From a virus, in IMG/VR virus record IMGVR_UViG_3300042010_000106, positions 186,001 through 250,000 of that record: a DNA stretch of 64,000 nt, one strand, 5' to 3'. Made by a program: the position numbers and the translations under genes. Below the pieces are notes generated by a model, which was not told the DNA's origin, did no database searches, and saw only the letters and a list, made by a program, of their open reading frames with translations. Position 1 is the first letter of the stretch, and every line of letters starts with the position of its first letter. Below are positions 42,115 to 49,386 of the stretch, in pieces.

Positions 42115-42788
42115 AGGTTGTTATCCATTGCGATTTTCGCGAGTGCTACCAAGTGCTTGCAAAGGCCGACAGCAAGGCCGGGGTTTTTAAACACTGGTGG
42201 TTCACCGTTGCAGTACAGCATGTATGCCGCACCGAAATAGGCGTTCGCATATTCGTAGGTGTAGACGTACGATTCGCACGTGCATTGCACCAAAACTTTA
42301 CGATGCCTGTTGACAGGTTTTGTCTGGTCTGGATCGAGGCCGATGATATACGTTTCGTGGTAACGTTTTACTTTCAGCGGGCGCCACGGATCGTTTGTAA
42401 CCATGATGCCGCGAATAACAGGTTTGCCGGTTTTTGTTGCACCGATCTTGTACCTGTGTGCGTCAACGTCTACAGCATTGGCAAGGAAATACGAAGGTGT
42501 GTTTCGAATCAACTGCCGTAGCGTCTGGCCTTTGCGTGTGAACATTGTTTCAGGCAGCAGGCGCGGCCCAAGGCTTTCGAATTTACGCAGACGATACGGA
42601 ACACCACGGACGGTTACGATGCGAGCGCTGCGCGGGGTATGGGCTTTGCCTTTGCGCTTGCGTTCTTTCACTTTCTCCGCGTCACGTGTTGCAGCCGTTT
42701 TCTTCGGCTTTGTTTCGATTCGTTTTTTCTTAACGCTCTGCGTTTTAATTCTTGGCTTGTCCGGCGAGTGTGTTCGAACTTTACCCAC
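42111..42788 (-). CDS. SWIM-type zinc-finger protein
   Basis: 225 aa. The first 60 residues are very basic (KKKRIETKPKKTAATRD). Near the end a CxC (VQCTCESYVY) and a CKHLVAL segment about 40 residues later form the CxC...CxH pattern of SWIM domains, which bind nucleic acid or proteins. Possible role in DNA repair or recombination as for other SWIM proteins; inferred. Confidence 0.75.
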   Translation of the reverse strand: MGKVRTHSPDKPRIKTQSVKKKRIETKPKKTAATRDAEKVKERKRKGKAHTPRSARIVTVRGVPYRLRKFESLGPRLLPETMFTRKGQTLRQLIRNTPSYFLANAVDVDAHRYKIGATKTGKPVIRGIMVTNDPWRPLKVKRYHETYIIGLDPDQTKPVNRHRKVLVQCTCESYVYTYEYANAYFGAAYMLYCNGEPPVFKNPGLAVGLCKHLVALAKIAMDNNL

Positions 42789-42791
42789 GGG

Positions 42792-43448
42792 CTAACCTCC
42801 TAGCTGTTTCTTCAGCCGGTTGAATCGGTAAGTCGATGTGCACAGGGTTAACATGCGGTTCCCTTTCTTGCGCATCTTTTCTGACTTCGCGATTTTGATG
42901 CCGGAAATATCGAGAATGTATGCACCTTTTTCTGGTACGGGTTCACGATAGCCTTTGTACAAAATGAAATGCACCTTCGCATCCGCAAATGCAAAAGACG
43001 TACTCGACATTTCTTCAGCTTCGAAATACTCAGTCGTGAATTTCTTTACCTTCACGTCGAAGCCGATTTTGTGTGCTTGATACAGCAGCGAGTGTACGAC
43101 TGCCGGATCGACCACGATAGAAATGTAACCGCCCGGTTTCAACACGCGGTACAAATGTTTCATCATTTCCATGTCGTGGTCACGCCAAGCTTGTGGCGTC
43201 ATCCAGTTCATTGCGTTCATCACGTGATGTTCTGGATAGGCGTAAATATATGAAAACTTTTCAGTTCCCAAACGACGTAAAGAATGCAGCAACGTTCCTT
43301 GCCACAACGTCATATATTTACATTTAAATTCAGCGGCAGGCACGTCGATGTTATGGCAGACAACTACCCATCCGTTGTGTTCTTCGCAACGAGAAAGCGT
43401 GGGTATGTCTCCCGTTGCGTGGCATCCACAACTAAATAGGCTGATCAT
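42792..43448 (-). CDS. Methyltransferase-like protein with Cys-rich N-terminus
   Basis: 218 aa from the ATG at 43448, which is next to the stop codon of the preceding gene; earlier in-frame ATGs would overlap that gene by more than 100 nt. N-terminus SCGCHATGDIPTLSRCEEH suggests a zinc site. The second half, with HLYRVLKPGGYISIVVD at about 94-110, is typical of SAM-dependent methyltransferases (post-motif region). The upstream AYPEHHVMNAMNW could stand at the place of the DPPY motif of DNA methyltransferases but is not canonical, so the substrate is uncertain. Confidence 0.65.
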   Translation of the reverse strand: MISLFSCGCHATGDIPTLSRCEEHNGWVVVCHNIDVPAAEFKCKYMTLWQGTLLHSLRRLGTEKFSYIYAYPEHHVMNAMNWMTPQAWRDHDMEMMKHLYRVLKPGGYISIVVDPAVVHSLLYQAHKIGFDVKVKKFTTEYFEAEEMSSTSFAFADAKVHFILYKGYREPVPEKGAYILDISGIKIAKSEKMRKKGNRMLTLCTSTYRFNRLKKQLGG

Positions 43449-43746
43449 CTTGTCGTAACGACCCATCGAGTTCACCACCATTAACCCATTGCTGCACACA
43501 CGCAATAAACAATCCGTATGACGCGAGAATGTCCACGGGTAATTCTGCAAGCCCGTAAATTGCGTCACCGTTTCGCGTTATGGCGTATTCCATTTGAACA
43601 GTTCGGCCAACTCCAAGCGTTGCGATAAATGCGAAAGTGTCATCCCCGTGGGTAATGATCTTATGCGTCAACGCTTCGTCCTGTAAGTCTTGAATCTGCT
43701 GTGAGAATTTTAATGCTTTCTGACTCAATTCCGAAAATGGTCGCAT
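43432..43746 (-). CDS. Hypothetical protein (104 aa)
   Basis: Starts MRPFSELSQKALKFSQQ at 43746; the frame is open upstream but that part is antisense-like and inside the next gene. Contains helices at the N-terminus and a beta-rich centre (TFAFIATLGVGRTVQMEYAI). It overlaps the preceding gene by 86 nt, an unusual but possible arrangement. GGAG lies about 15 nt before the ATG, so the start is not certain. Confidence 0.65.
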   Translation of the reverse strand: MRPFSELSQKALKFSQQIQDLQDEALTHKIITHGDDTFAFIATLGVGRTVQMEYAITRNGDAIYGLAELPVDILASYGLFIACVQQWVNGGELDGSLRQDDQPI

Positions 43747-44404
43747 CGTCTTTACCAAGCTCCATTGATTTTTTGTAGTCCAGCAACGCCGGTAAATCCT
43801 CAAGCGTGGCGAGCGCGCAGCCGTAGAGGCCGTCGAGGTCTGCGGAGAACAGAGACGGGTACGGGGATTCATTGAATTTTTCAAGGAATGTTGCGCGGGA
43901 ATCAATGCCTGCGTAATCCGGTTTCGGTAAACCACGGGCAAGGATTTCAGAGAGGGTTTCAACGGTGGTGTTGCTGTACGTGAGAGTTTCCGTAAAACCG
44001 CGCCATAGGACGGCCAACGTATTCTCAGTTTTTTGACACGCATGAAATGCGAGTGGGATAGGATCTTTAACATTTGCCATGACGGCAGTAAGCAAAGTTT
44101 CTATCAGATGCAATTCAACCCGTGCTGCTTCCAGCGAAGGTTGTGCAATTAGATATCGGGCGCCGTCCTCTAACAGAGTGGCTTTAGCCCGTAGCTTTGT
44201 GGTTTCTGTTTCGGCTGTAGTATCCAGCGTTTTACGCGATTGTACTTGTCGGCTTTGACTGCGATACGATTCAGAAAAACCTGAAGCGATTGCAAACCGG
44301 CGATCCTCACGAAGTTCATAAAGAACACGTGCGAATTCTGTCCACGTGAAACAAGCTGATCCAACACGATAAACCATCTGGTCAAGTGAGTGTAGCCAGT
44401 GCAT
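43661..44404 (-). CDS. Hypothetical protein (247 aa)
   Basis: No recognised family. Largely helical with Ala/Thr/Glu-rich segments (TKLRAKATLLEDGARYL). Begins just after a terminator, but no good ribosome-binding site is seen at 44404 or at the in-frame ATG 27 nt further on, so the exact start is open. Function unknown. Confidence 0.75.
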   Translation of the reverse strand: MHWLHSLDQMVYRVGSACFTWTEFARVLYELREDRRFAIASGFSESYRSQSRQVQSRKTLDTTAETETTKLRAKATLLEDGARYLIAQPSLEAARVELHLIETLLTAVMANVKDPIPLAFHACQKTENTLAVLWRGFTETLTYSNTTVETLSEILARGLPKPDYAGIDSRATFLEKFNESPYPSLFSADLDGLYGCALATLEDLPALLDYKKSMELGKDDATIFGIESESIKILTADSRLTGRSVDA

Positions 44405-44412
44405 AGACCGAA

Positions 44413-44437
44413 AAAAGGGGACACTAGGCCCCCTTTT
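44413..44437 (-). terminator. Intrinsic terminator after the Lys/Ala-rich gene
   Basis: Minus strand AAAAGGGG pairs with CCCCTTTT around a 9-nt loop and continues TTCGG. Confidence 0.7.
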
Positions 44438-44458
44438 CTCACGCCTTACGTTTCGAGA

Positions 44459-45040
44459 TTAATCGAAGTTGTAGGCTTTCTTTTTCTTGCCGTCTTTGCC
44501 AGCTTTTTTGGAAGATTTTTCTTCCTTGCCAGCTTTGGCTTTTTTGTCGCCTTTGGATTTCTTCGAAGGCTTTTCTTCGGCTTCGGCTTTCTTCGCTTTC
44601 TTGCCTTTGGTCGGAGCTTCTTCAGCTACTTCCTTTTTAGCTTTCTTCGAAGGTTTGGCTTCGGCTTCGGCCTTGGCTTTCTTACCCTTTACCGGGGCGG
44701 CTTCTTCTTTGGCAGCTTTGGCTTTCTTGCCTTTGGTCGGAGCTTCTTCAGCTTCGGCCTTGGCGCCTTTCTTGGCTTTGGCTGGCTTGGCGTCGGCCTT
44801 GTCAGCTTTAGCGCCTTTAGCAGCCTTTGCAGGAGCTTTGGCGGCTTTGGCCGGGGCAGCGGTGGTGCCGCTCAGTTTGCCTTCCAGTTCAGCGATTTGC
44901 GCGGTCACGTCGCTAACTTGAGCGTCGAGGGTTTCGCCGGTTTTGCCGTGGGTCTTTTGTGCTGCTTCCAGAGCGCGCAGGCCCTTACGCAGACGGGAGA
45001 TTTCCGCTTTACCGTTCAGGGTAACTTCGTTCTTAGCCAT
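44459..45040 (-). CDS. Lys/Ala/Glu-rich histone-H1-like protein
   Basis: 193 aa. The first 58 residues form a helical, coiled-coil-like head (EISRLRKGLRALEAAQK). The rest is a low-complexity tail of Lys, Ala, Pro and Glu with repeats such as APTKGKKAK and KPSKKAKK (several copies each). Histone H1-like tails of this type bind DNA or RNA and could condense the genome or the acidic neighbour protein. Isolated by flanking terminators and probably abundant. Family assignment is by composition only. Confidence 0.85.
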   Translation of the reverse strand: MAKNEVTLNGKAEISRLRKGLRALEAAQKTHGKTGETLDAQVSDVTAQIAELEGKLSGTTAAPAKAAKAPAKAAKGAKADKADAKPAKAKKGAKAEAEEAPTKGKKAKAAKEEAAPVKGKKAKAEAEAKPSKKAKKEVAEEAPTKGKKAKKAEAEEKPSKKSKGDKKAKAGKEEKSSKKAGKDGKKKKAYNFD

Positions 45041-45065
45041 GATGCTTTATTTCCTTAACGTTATG

Positions 45066-45093
45066 AGACACGGCACACCGTTGCACCGTGTCT
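45066..45093 (-). terminator. Hairpin terminator after the acidic-tract gene
   Basis: Minus strand AGACACGG pairs with CCGTGTCT around a 12-nt loop. No U-run follows, so strength is uncertain. Confidence 0.5.
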
Positions 45094-45153
45094 TGAATTA
45101 TTGCGAACTGATTAGAAGTTTTCTAAAGAGTTTAGAGCGCCGGGGCCGAGGAC

Positions 45154-45696
45154 TTATTCGTCGTCGTCTTCGTCTTCGTCGTCTTCTTCTTCTTCTTCGT
45201 CGTCTTCTTCTTCTTCGTCGTCTTCTTCTTCGTCTTCGTCGTCGTCGTCTTCTTCGTCTTCGTCGTCTTCTTCGTCGTCTTCTTCGTCTTCGTCGTCTTC
45301 GTCTTCGTCGTCTTCTTCTTCTTCTTCGTCGTCTTCTTCTTCTTCGTCGTCTTCTTCTTCGTCTTCGTCGTCGTCGTCTTCTTCTTCGTCGTCTTCTTCG
45401 TCGTCTTCTTCTTCTTCGTCGTCTTCTTCGTCGTCTTCTTCTTCTTCTTCGTCGTCTTCGTCGTCGTCGGACTCTTCAGCCTCTTCACGTTCCGAATCTA
45501 CGGAGTCGATGAATTCCAGAACGTCGTCGATGGTTTCCAGATCGTTGTCGGCCAGCGTAACCATGACCTGACGCAGAATGTCGAAGTTCAGCAGGTTCAG
45601 TGCATCGAGGCTCACTTGTGGTTTGGCTTTGCCTTTACCTTTTGCAGCGGCTTTCTTTGCAGGGGCTTTCTTTGCAGCAGCTTTCTTACCAGCCAT
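45154..45696 (-). CDS. Protein with basic head and ~105-residue Asp/Glu tail
   Basis: 180 aa. Residues 1-25 are Lys/Ala-rich (AAAKKAPAKKAAAKGKGKAK), 28-70 form a small helical domain (SLDALNLLNFDILRQVMV), and from about 75 to the stop the protein is only Asp and Glu with one Ser. This is one of the longest pure acidic runs I could expect in a phage. Such tails mimic DNA and sequester basic proteins such as histone-like or RNA polymerase partners. Adjacent genes encode very basic proteins. Confidence 0.85.
   Translation of the reverse strand: MAGKKAAAKKAPAKKAAAKGKGKAKPQVSLDALNLLNFDILRQVMVTLADNDLETIDDVLEFIDSVDSEREEAEESDDDEDDEEEEEDDEEDDEEEEDDEEDDEEEDDDDEDEEEDDEEEEDDEEEEEDDEDEDDEDEEDDEEDDEDEEDDDDEDEEEDDEEEEDDEEEEEDDEDEDDDE
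45157..45475 (-). repeat. GAAGAC-type low-complexity tract
   Basis: Simple repeat made of GAA/GAG and GAC/GAT codons encoding the acidic tail. It is prone to length change by slippage, so the number of repeat units may vary between isolates. Confidence 0.85.
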
Positions 45697-45774
45697 GTTT
45701 GTAACTCCGATTTATCTAGTGAGGTGTTATTGCGAATTAAGTATGCGGGCAGATTCACTTAACCTGAACCTGTC

Positions 45775-45796
45775 CACACTTTACAGTTTTCGTGTG
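45775..45796 (-). promoter_or_regulatory. Hairpin with AAACTGTAAA loop
   Basis: Minus strand CACAC, loop GAAAACTGTAAA, then GTGTG, in the gap between the 191-aa and 180-aa genes. Part of the motif-in-loop family. Confidence 0.55.
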
Positions 45797-45831
45797 AGGC
45801 GATTTCGCTGTATGCGCAACGAGGTTCGCCA

Positions 45832-45852
45832 CTAACCTTTACAGTTTGTTAG
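45832..45852 (-). promoter_or_regulatory. Hairpin with AAACTGTAAA loop
   Basis: Minus strand CTAAC, loop AAACTGTAAAG, then GTTAG, 27 nt after the 191-aa gene. The stem differs from the neighbouring copy although the loop is the same. Confidence 0.6.
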
Positions 45853-45877
45853 AAGTCGTCAACACGTCGAGTGCGAC

Positions 45878-46453
45878 TTACTTCTTTTTTGCTTTTTTGC
45901 CACCGTCTTTGATGTCGGTAACTTTAGCTTTTTTCTTGCCTTCTTTTTCAGAAGAAGCTTTTGCACCGCGTCCGGATTGTTGCGAACCTTCCAGATCCAG
46001 CGCTTTGATTTCGTAAGAAACCTTGTCGTTGCTGGTGTACTTTACAGTTTCGCCATTGCCAGTTACGACGATGGTGTCACCTTCGAACTTCAGCACGCCG
46101 GTTGCTTCGGTGAACTTGCGACGTTGCAGAACGGTAATGCTACCGATTTCGTCAACCTTGCCGAGCTGTTCCAGAACATCGCTGTTGGCGAAAACGGAAA
46201 CGGCCATTTTCTTCGAAGCAGAAGAAACTTTGTGACGGAAAACGGTGTGCGTATCGGAACGCAGAACCAGATAGCCCGGAATTTCAACCGGCATGGTGGA
46301 GAAACCGGTTACGGTGAACAGGCCGCTCTTCATGCTGAATGGAGTTTTTGCGCTGGTGCCAGTCAGTTTGCGTTCCAGTTTGGTGGTACGCGAAACTTTA
46401 GTACGTGCAACGCCCGGTTTTGCGCCTTTGGTTTTGCTTTCAGTCTTAGCCAT
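45878..46453 (-). CDS. Hypothetical protein with basic ends
   Basis: 191 aa. The middle (about 40-160) is a globular beta-rich domain (SGLFTVTGFSTMPVEIPGY then EIGSITVLQRRKFTEATG); both ends are Lys-rich (KAKVTDIKDGGKKAKKK). Belongs to the run of basic proteins at 44-54 kb. Its coding region includes an AAACTGTAAAG copy at about 46041. Role unknown; possibly nucleoid or virion-associated. Confidence 0.85.
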   Translation of the reverse strand: MAKTESKTKGAKPGVARTKVSRTTKLERKLTGTSAKTPFSMKSGLFTVTGFSTMPVEIPGYLVLRSDTHTVFRHKVSSASKKMAVSVFANSDVLEQLGKVDEIGSITVLQRRKFTEATGVLKFEGDTIVVTGNGETVKYTSNDKVSYEIKALDLEGSQQSGRGAKASSEKEGKKKAKVTDIKDGGKKAKKK

Positions 46454-46465
46454 GATTCTTTACTT

Positions 46466-46491
46466 CCTTACTTTACAGTTTTTTAGTGAGG
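46466..46491 (-). promoter_or_regulatory. AAACTGTAAA hairpin spanning a stop codon
   Basis: Minus strand CCTCACT, loop AAAAAACTGTAA, then AGTAAGG (one mismatch). It includes the stop of the 293-aa gene and ends just before the AAGGAAG ribosome-binding site of the next gene, so it could regulate translation. Confidence 0.55.
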
Positions 46492-47354
46492 TTAATGCTA
46501 ACGCCAATGTTAGCACTCGCCGGGAGGTGTTCTGCATGTGTTACCGCTTGAACGCTTGCGGAAATGTCGTCTGCACAAAGTGCGTTGAACAGTTCCAGAA
46601 CGCTTGGACGTGTCTTGAAATTAGCTACGTCAAAAACGATGTCGAGCGACGTTTCAATTCCTGTTGCTTTCATGAGGTTCCGAACAACCTTGGCGTAGGA
46701 AGCAGAAACATCAGAAAGTTTTGCAGAACTGTCGGTCAACCCGGCAGCATGAACGTAAACGCTAACGATCAGCTCTACGTCATTTACAGTTTGGTGCGAA
46801 GCGGTTTGCGATACCTTGTTGGAAATCGCTACGCTCGTTGTGTAGAAATCAGAACGACTGATTGCGTATTCTTCACCGGGCGCTTCGAAAGCTGCACCGG
46901 CAAAGCTATCAACCAATTGTTTTTGAATTTGTTTCAGCAGTGCATCAGCACGTGCGTTGATTTGTTCGTCATCCGCTGCGAGGAAAACGTAATTGGTTGC
47001 TTCCATGCCTTTCAGCATGTCATACAGCGCAGTCAGAGGTTTGATTGCAATGCCATTCTTGGCGAGCGAAAGAGGACGCAGCAAACTATAGGTTTGTCCG
47101 TCTTCCTCGTATTCTTTTACAGTTTCCACAACGGAGTTAACAAAGTTATCGACAGCGCCGATAAAGATTTCAACACGTGGAATGAAACGCACAGGCCATT
47201 CATATGCGTAGGTGCCTTGCACCGGGGTGAAATCGTTGGTGTTACGCGGGGCCGCTGTTACAGCCGGTTGCGGTGCTTCGCCCAAACGACGTTCACGCAT
47301 TGCAATCTGTGTGGTCTGGTGAATTTGTGGGTCAAGAACTTCTAATTCGTTCAT
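46473..47354 (-). CDS. Hypothetical protein (293 aa)
   Basis: No recognised family. A beta-rich core (YEWPVRFIPRVEIFIGAVD) and helices with Ala-rich stretches. The coding region holds two AAACTGTAAA copies (near 46793 and 47116). Coupled to the 428-aa gene by a 4-nt overlap. Function unknown. Confidence 0.85.
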   Translation of the reverse strand: MNELEVLDPQIHQTTQIAMRERRLGEAPQPAVTAAPRNTNDFTPVQGTYAYEWPVRFIPRVEIFIGAVDNFVNSVVETVKEYEEDGQTYSLLRPLSLAKNGIAIKPLTALYDMLKGMEATNYVFLAADDEQINARADALLKQIQKQLVDSFAGAAFEAPGEEYAISRSDFYTTSVAISNKVSQTASHQTVNDVELIVSVYVHAAGLTDSSAKLSDVSASYAKVVRNLMKATGIETSLDIVFDVANFKTRPSVLELFNALCADDISASVQAVTHAEHLPASANIGVSINLTKKL

Positions 47355-48637
47355 ACATCAATCCTCGAAACGTCGATAAAGCGAACACTTGCGGTTGCGC
47401 TTGGGTGATAGATAAGGGCTTCTACTTTCGCGTCTAACGCTTTCTCAAATAACTTTACAGTTTTTGATACGTCGCTAGTTTCAGCAATGTGACCCACGCA
47501 CTCTAGTGCAGGATGGTTTGTACTCATGAATCCCAACGATTGCAAATGCGCACGATGGGTACGGCACAATTCCAACGTAAACAAACCGCGCCGGTTCCAT
47601 TTATAGAGTTCGTGCGCGACATAACGCAGCTTAGCTTTAGGACGCGTTAGCGTATACGCTTCATACTCGGCTTGAGGATTCGCGTTCTTTACTACGTCTG
47701 CATATTCCGCCGCTTTACGACGGGCTTTGATCAACTCATTACGAACTTGTGCCGGTGGTTGCTGGCCGTTATCCGTATAGCGTTTCGTTGATCGTTCATG
47801 TCTGTTTACAGTTTTTTCAGCCTCGGCCAAAGCTTCGATATAAAAGCCGATATCAAATGATTCACGCGTACGTTCAACGGTATCGTCATCGAGGTATGCG
47901 CGAAGCTGTTCATGCGCGTCAATCTTGCCTTTGCCGATTGATTCAGGCACATAAATTGTTGCAGCAACAACGTACATCGAATTCTGTCCGAATGGTTCGT
48001 ACGAATTGATAATTACTTTGTCGCGGAGTTCACCAAACGCACGCGGAAATCCAAGGTCAATCAGTTTGTCGATTGCCAAGAAAATATCCTCACCGTCGCG
48101 ATAGAAACCAGCGTACAGGTGCGGGACATAACCGGGAACGTGACGATAGATCAAATACACGCGCACGCCTTTCAAACGCGGCGCAACGAACATGCCGGGT
48201 TTGAGTTCGGATTGGTGTTTGTGGTCGTGAATTTGGTCAATGATGTTTAGGCAGGGGTATATCAGGCTATCCGGGTAAATTTCAGCGGGGGCGGCGTGGG
48301 CATGCTTCAAAGCCTCTTCACAGGACGCGTCAAAGGGCTTTGTAGCGTGTACTAACGTGGCGTGGGCCGTCCACACCTTCGCCAGCTCTTCGTTGTATGG
48401 TAAGCCGTAGCCAACGTTATAGAGCATGGCAACCGTAACCATGTCGGGCAGACTACCCGCCGAGGCACGTTTAACGATGTTCAACAATTCAGTCTTTTTC
48501 ATGCGGACATCGACCGTAAGGCGCTGGTGTGCAACGCGCCCCATGTATTCATAGGTAAACGAATGCACGTGATTGGACACTTCACAGATTTGCAAAATGC
48601 CCTGTTCATGGAGCCGGTGAATTGTGCTAGTCAGCAT
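47351..48637 (-). CDS. Hypothetical protein; remote resemblance to NAD-ligase adenylation domain
   Basis: 428 aa. Residues about 130-240 follow the order of an NAD+-dependent ligase adenylation domain: PGMFVAPRLKGVRVYLIYR where motif I (KxDG) would be, then YAGFYRDGEDI and VVAATIYVPESIGK, but the catalytic KxDG motif is not intact. N-terminal part has Sel1-like helices (MVTVAMLYNVGYGLPYNEELAKVW). I would not call it a ligase; a structure search is needed. Contains AAACTGTAAA copies near 47454 and 47805. Confidence 0.8.
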   Translation of the reverse strand: MLTSTIHRLHEQGILQICEVSNHVHSFTYEYMGRVAHQRLTVDVRMKKTELLNIVKRASAGSLPDMVTVAMLYNVGYGLPYNEELAKVWTAHATLVHATKPFDASCEEALKHAHAAPAEIYPDSLIYPCLNIIDQIHDHKHQSELKPGMFVAPRLKGVRVYLIYRHVPGYVPHLYAGFYRDGEDIFLAIDKLIDLGFPRAFGELRDKVIINSYEPFGQNSMYVVAATIYVPESIGKGKIDAHEQLRAYLDDDTVERTRESFDIGFYIEALAEAEKTVNRHERSTKRYTDNGQQPPAQVRNELIKARRKAAEYADVVKNANPQAEYEAYTLTRPKAKLRYVAHELYKWNRRGLFTLELCRTHRAHLQSLGFMSTNHPALECVGHIAETSDVSKTVKLFEKALDAKVEALIYHPSATASVRFIDVSRIDV

Positions 48638-48869
48638 TGGCGTTACTCACAACTTGATTTATTACATCGCGATACTTTTCGAGCGCGTGCGTTTTCACAA
48701 CGAGCAGTGCCCCATCTTTACAGGGCATGATTTGTATCACGGTTGGGCATTGCATTGTTAAGGCAGCAGCGGCATCTTCAGCCGATACGCTCATGGTATT
48801 ACCAACAAAAAAGATTTCGTCTTCTGCTGACAATCCCAAAATATAAGTCAAAAGATCCGCTGCTTCCAT
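48627..48869 (-). CDS. Small hypothetical protein
   Basis: 80 aa, acidic, alpha/beta (LLTYILGLSAEDEIFFVG then LTMQCPTVIQIMPCKDGALLVV). Overlaps the 428-aa gene start by 11 nt. No family recognised. Confidence 0.8.
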   Translation of the reverse strand: MEAADLLTYILGLSAEDEIFFVGNTMSVSAEDAAAALTMQCPTVIQIMPCKDGALLVVKTHALEKYRDVINQVVSNANAD

Positions 48870-48875
48870 TTTCGT

Positions 48876-49319
48876 TTACGCCTGTACCATTGCGACGATA
48901 TCAGCACCCGACATGAAAATCTTGTCGTTGTTTGCGTGCACTATGAAACCGCCGTCCGTTTCCTGAATGTAATAGGAAATCTTGCCTTGTCGAAGCACAA
49001 CAGATTTGCCCATCGTTTTACCGCCGATGCTGCGCGCCAGTTCTGCGACAGCGTGCGATGGTTCCTTTACAGTTTCGGAAAAGAATTCCAGAAACTTTGG
49101 AAGGTCAGCGAAACGATGCACGTAGCCGTACGTTTCCAGCTTAACGATACTGCCTTCGTGTTCAACGGTTACGGTCGCTTCGTACTGCGGCGTTTTGATG
49201 TTCACGTGCGGGCCAATCAGGCCGGTGTAAACAGCTTCGTGGCTGAAATCCCCGCCGTGGTTGGTGTGGGCCAGTTGCAAGGCCAAATCAATGTTGTGGA
49301 TCTTTTGGGAACGGTTCAT
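48876..49319 (-). CDS. Hypothetical protein (147 aa)
   Basis: Helical N-terminus and a beta-rich end (KISYYIQETDGGFIVHAN). A hairpin with GAAACTGTAAA in its loop (TTCC/GGAA stem, 49062-49080) lies in the coding sequence. Directly upstream of a small acidic gene. Function unknown. Confidence 0.85.
   Translation of the reverse strand: MNRSQKIHNIDLALQLAHTNHGGDFSHEAVYTGLIGPHVNIKTPQYEATVTVEHEGSIVKLETYGYVHRFADLPKFLEFFSETVKEPSHAVAELARSIGGKTMGKSVVLRQGKISYYIQETDGGFIVHANNDKIFMSGADIVAMVQA
49062..49080 (-). promoter_or_regulatory. AAACTGTAAA hairpin inside a coding region
   Basis: Minus strand TTCC, loop GAAACTGTAAA, then GGAA. Confidence 0.5.
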
Positions 49320-49344
49320 TTTTTCCTACTCCAGATTACGCAAA

Positions 49345-49376
49345 AAGGGAATACACCGTAAAAGTGCATTCCCCTT
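49345..49376 (-). terminator. Strong intrinsic terminator
   Basis: Minus strand AAGGGGAATGCAC pairs with GTGTATTCCCTT (small bulge) around a 7-nt loop, followed by TTTTTG. Ends the 450-aa gene. Confidence 0.85.
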
Positions 49377-49386
49377 CGCGAATTGA

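Noticed and set aside
45157-45475. Possible CRISPR-like repeat array
   Set aside because: Hexanucleotide-type repeats without unique spacers; it is a coding low-complexity tract.
45154-45488. Alternative minus-strand frame through the GAAGAC tract reading Lys/Thr repeats
   Set aside because: Arises from the simple repeat in another frame; the Asp/Glu frame has a proper start and a globular N-terminal part.
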